Assembly: GCA_039033855.1 (NCBI GenBank) | Contig: JBCCBV010000031.1 | Span: forward strand, 1-24,997 | Direction of reading: 5' to 3' | Origin: JBCCBV01 sp039033855 | GTDB taxonomy: Bacteria; Planctomycetota; Phycisphaerae; Phycisphaerales; Phycisphaeraceae | DNA: 24,997 nt | Shown here: positions 23,460-24,997 of the stretch, in pieces | Layout of the letters: each line of letters starts with the position of its first letter | Numbering within the stretch: the first letter of the stretch is position 1 | The notes under the pieces: model-generated | Told to the model about the DNA's origin: nothing | Seen by the model: only the letters and a program-made list of their open reading frames with translations | Databases searched by the model: none | Position numbers and translations under genes: made by a program

Positions 23460-24003
23460 GTGCGCGACGCCCGCAGGTCTTGCCGTAAGTTGAACTCATC
23501 GGCGTTCGGCCAGTGCAACGGCTGGCCGACCAGCCACACCACGACAATCCGTTCGGCGATGTCCGGGGCTCGCAGCCGCGTGGCCGCGACGTTGGTCGGC
23601 GCGCCGATCGCAATCGAATACAACGGCCGGTCGACGGGGGGGTTGCGCGGGCCCGCTCAATCAGGTCGTCGCACGCGGGTGAGCTGGGAAGCGTTGCACC
23701 GTCGGTGGGCAGCTATGCCTCGGCTCCGCGGTGCGCTAGGCCTCCGCCGAGAGCCGCCATGCGGTCCAGCACACGGTTCTGAGCCATCCCATGGCTTGGC
23801 CCTGTGGAGCGGTCGTTGTGAAACGGCGCGGCATATCTGGCGTGCAGCCGTAAGCGCTCGGGAGAGAGCAGGGTATAAGCCAAGGCGAACTGATCGTCGA
23901 TCTCATTAAACGTATCCGTGTCGAGCACGGCGTCGACCAGACCGCGTTCCGCGCTCGGCCAATCGAGCCGCTCGTGCAGCCAGCCAGGAGTGATCGAATG
24001 CAT
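23460..24003 (-). pseudogene. Nucleoside hydrolase (IUNH family) pseudogene
   Basis: The start at ATG 24003 reads MHSITPGWLHERLDWPSAER and then DTDTFNEIDDQFALAY, the calcium-binding Asp motif of inosine-uridine nucleoside hydrolases, which cleave the N-glycosidic bond of nucleosides. A TAG at 23715-23713 breaks the frame, but homologous sequence continues in the same frame (LPTDGATLPSSPACDDLIER). At the seven-base C run (minus strand, 23642-23636) the frame shifts, and family sequence resumes as VDRPLYSIAIGAPTNVAA, ERIVVVWLVGQPLHWP and EFNLRQDLRAS. It stops near 23460. Residues between GMAQ and the stop also look shortened. The C-terminal half of a normal 300-residue protein is gone. It is clearly non-functional as read. 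Confidence 0.8.
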
Positions 24004-24220
24004 GGCGACAGGGGAGTTGTTGGAGGTTCGGAGTGCTGCTTCTTTCTGAACATCTTGACCCGGGTTTGATTGAGTGCCTCTGATCGCGGTGGTCTCCCCT
24101 CCCTTCTCTGGTCTGGGTCAAGTGCAACCAGATAAGCGCAGCCACGGCATGTCTCCCACAAGTCCTGGATGGGCTTGCAGGGGGCAGGTCGACGTAGGTG
24201 ACGCGGGTACGCTGTTGCGG

Positions 24221-24997
24221 ATGAAACACTCCACACACCGCTTGCGCGCGACGGGATGGCTTCGATACTGGCTCAGCGCAGCCATCGTGGCCTTGGGCGC
24301 TGCAGATCGGACAGCAGCGCAAGGGCATCCTCCAAACCCGGCTGCCGGCACGCCGGTGTTGTGCGGCATCGACGTGTTAGAGCGAGACGGGTTTCCCGCG
24401 CTGCGGGGGATGAAGGTCGCGGTGGCCACGAATCACACGGGGGTGAACCAGCAGCGGGAACGCCTGATCGATCTGCTCGTGGCCGCACCAGAGGTTGAGT
24501 TGGTGCGCATCTTTTCGCCGGAGCACGGCCTGTTTGGCAAGCTCGACGAGAAGGTCGGGCACAGCGTCGATCCGACGACGGGGCTACGCGTGTGGAGCCT
24601 GTACGGCGAGACGCGCAAACCCAGCGCAGAGATGATGGACGGGCTCGACGCGGTGGTGTTCGACATTCAAGACATCGGCGTGCGGTACTACACCTACATC
24701 TCGACCATGGGCCTCGTGATGGAGGCCGCCGCAAAGCACGGCGTCAAGGTTGTGGTGCTCGACCGGCCCAACCCGATCAACGGCGTGAACGTCGAGGGGC
24801 CGGTCACCGACGGGGGCATGGAGGGGTTCACCGCCTTTGGGCAGATCGCTTTGCGACACGGGATGACGGCCGGGGAGCTGGCCCGGTACTTCAACGCCGA
24901 GCACGACATCGGTTGCGATCTGACCGTCGTGCCCGTGGAGGGGTGGTCGCGGTCGATGTGGTTCGACCAGACTGGGCTCTGGTGGATCAACCCGTCG
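24221..24997 (+). CDS. namZ: Secreted exo-beta-N-acetylmuramidase NamZ-like protein (DUF1343, GH171 type), partial
   Basis: The first 259 codons are present; the 3' end is beyond the window. The N-terminus is basic and hydrophobic (RYWLSAAIVALGAADRTAAQ), consistent with a signal peptide. The family pattern is clear: VAVATNHTGVNQQ, FSPEHGLFG, FDIQDIGVRYYTYISTMG, VVVLDRPNPINGVNVEGP and FGQIALRHGMTAGELA. NamZ of Bacillus removes N-acetylmuramic acid from the non-reducing end of peptidoglycan fragments, and Glu in SPEHG is a likely catalytic residue. The symbol rests on family likeness alone. The 217-base gap before it (24004-24220) holds no other gene that I can see. Confidence 0.88.
   Translation, partial: MKHSTHRLRATGWLRYWLSAAIVALGAADRTAAQGHPPNPAAGTPVLCGIDVLERDGFPALRGMKVAVATNHTGVNQQRERLIDLLVAAPEVELVRIFSPEHGLFGKLDEKVGHSVDPTTGLRVWSLYGETRKPSAEMMDGLDAVVFDIQDIGVRYYTYISTMGLVMEAAAKHGVKVVVLDRPNPINGVNVEGPVTDGGMEGFTAFGQIALRHGMTAGELARYFNAEHDIGCDLTVVPVEGWSRSMWFDQTGLWWINPS

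Overview
The window looks like the chromosome of a planctomycete, most probably of the class Phycisphaerae. It is very GC-rich, with strong GC at third codon positions. It carries secreted polysaccharide-degrading enzymes, an S1-type sulfatase, and a glycosidase ending in two dockerin-like calcium repeats plus a PEP-CTERM sorting signal. The class assignment is an inference from these traits; no rRNA or marker gene is present.

Left part (1-9.4 kb), mostly housekeeping. It holds the N-terminal part of an exported SGNH hydrolase, a glycerol kinase (glpK), a divergent MntR-type manganese regulator, and a Na/Pi-cotransporter-like membrane protein with a PhoU-like tail. Next come a galactokinase (galK), a VTT/DedA-type membrane protein, an M15 lipoprotein peptidase of the VanY type, and a short exported protein whose best start codon is ATA. 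Most of these lie on the minus strand. The gaps hold a perfect 28-bp palindrome, a strong GC hairpin and two sets of short tandem repeats.

Middle (9.4-19 kb). A plus-strand GH16 laminarinase-like enzyme is followed by about 1 kb of non-coding or degenerate DNA, with a truncated N-terminus resembling a HARE-HTH protein and a possible recombinase tail. Then comes a minus-strand group read right to left: a secreted TIM-barrel-like protein, a secreted 863-residue protein resembling alpha/alpha-toroid polysaccharide lyases, and a paralogue of the latter. The paralogue has lost about 375 central residues and carries a frameshift. I cannot assign the two intact proteins to a described family, and they are the best candidates for an undescribed polysaccharide-degradation system.

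Right part (19-25 kb). A GH43 beta-xylosidase-like enzyme is divergent from this group and convergent with a lipoprotein sulfatase. Together they suggest use of a sulfated, xylose- or arabinose-containing (possibly algal) glycan. A degenerate stretch follows, including a nucleoside hydrolase pseudogene with an in-frame stop and a frameshift in a seven-base homopolymer. The window ends inside a secreted NamZ/DUF1343 (GH171-type) exo-muramidase-like gene. No tRNA, rRNA, CRISPR array or intact mobile element was seen.
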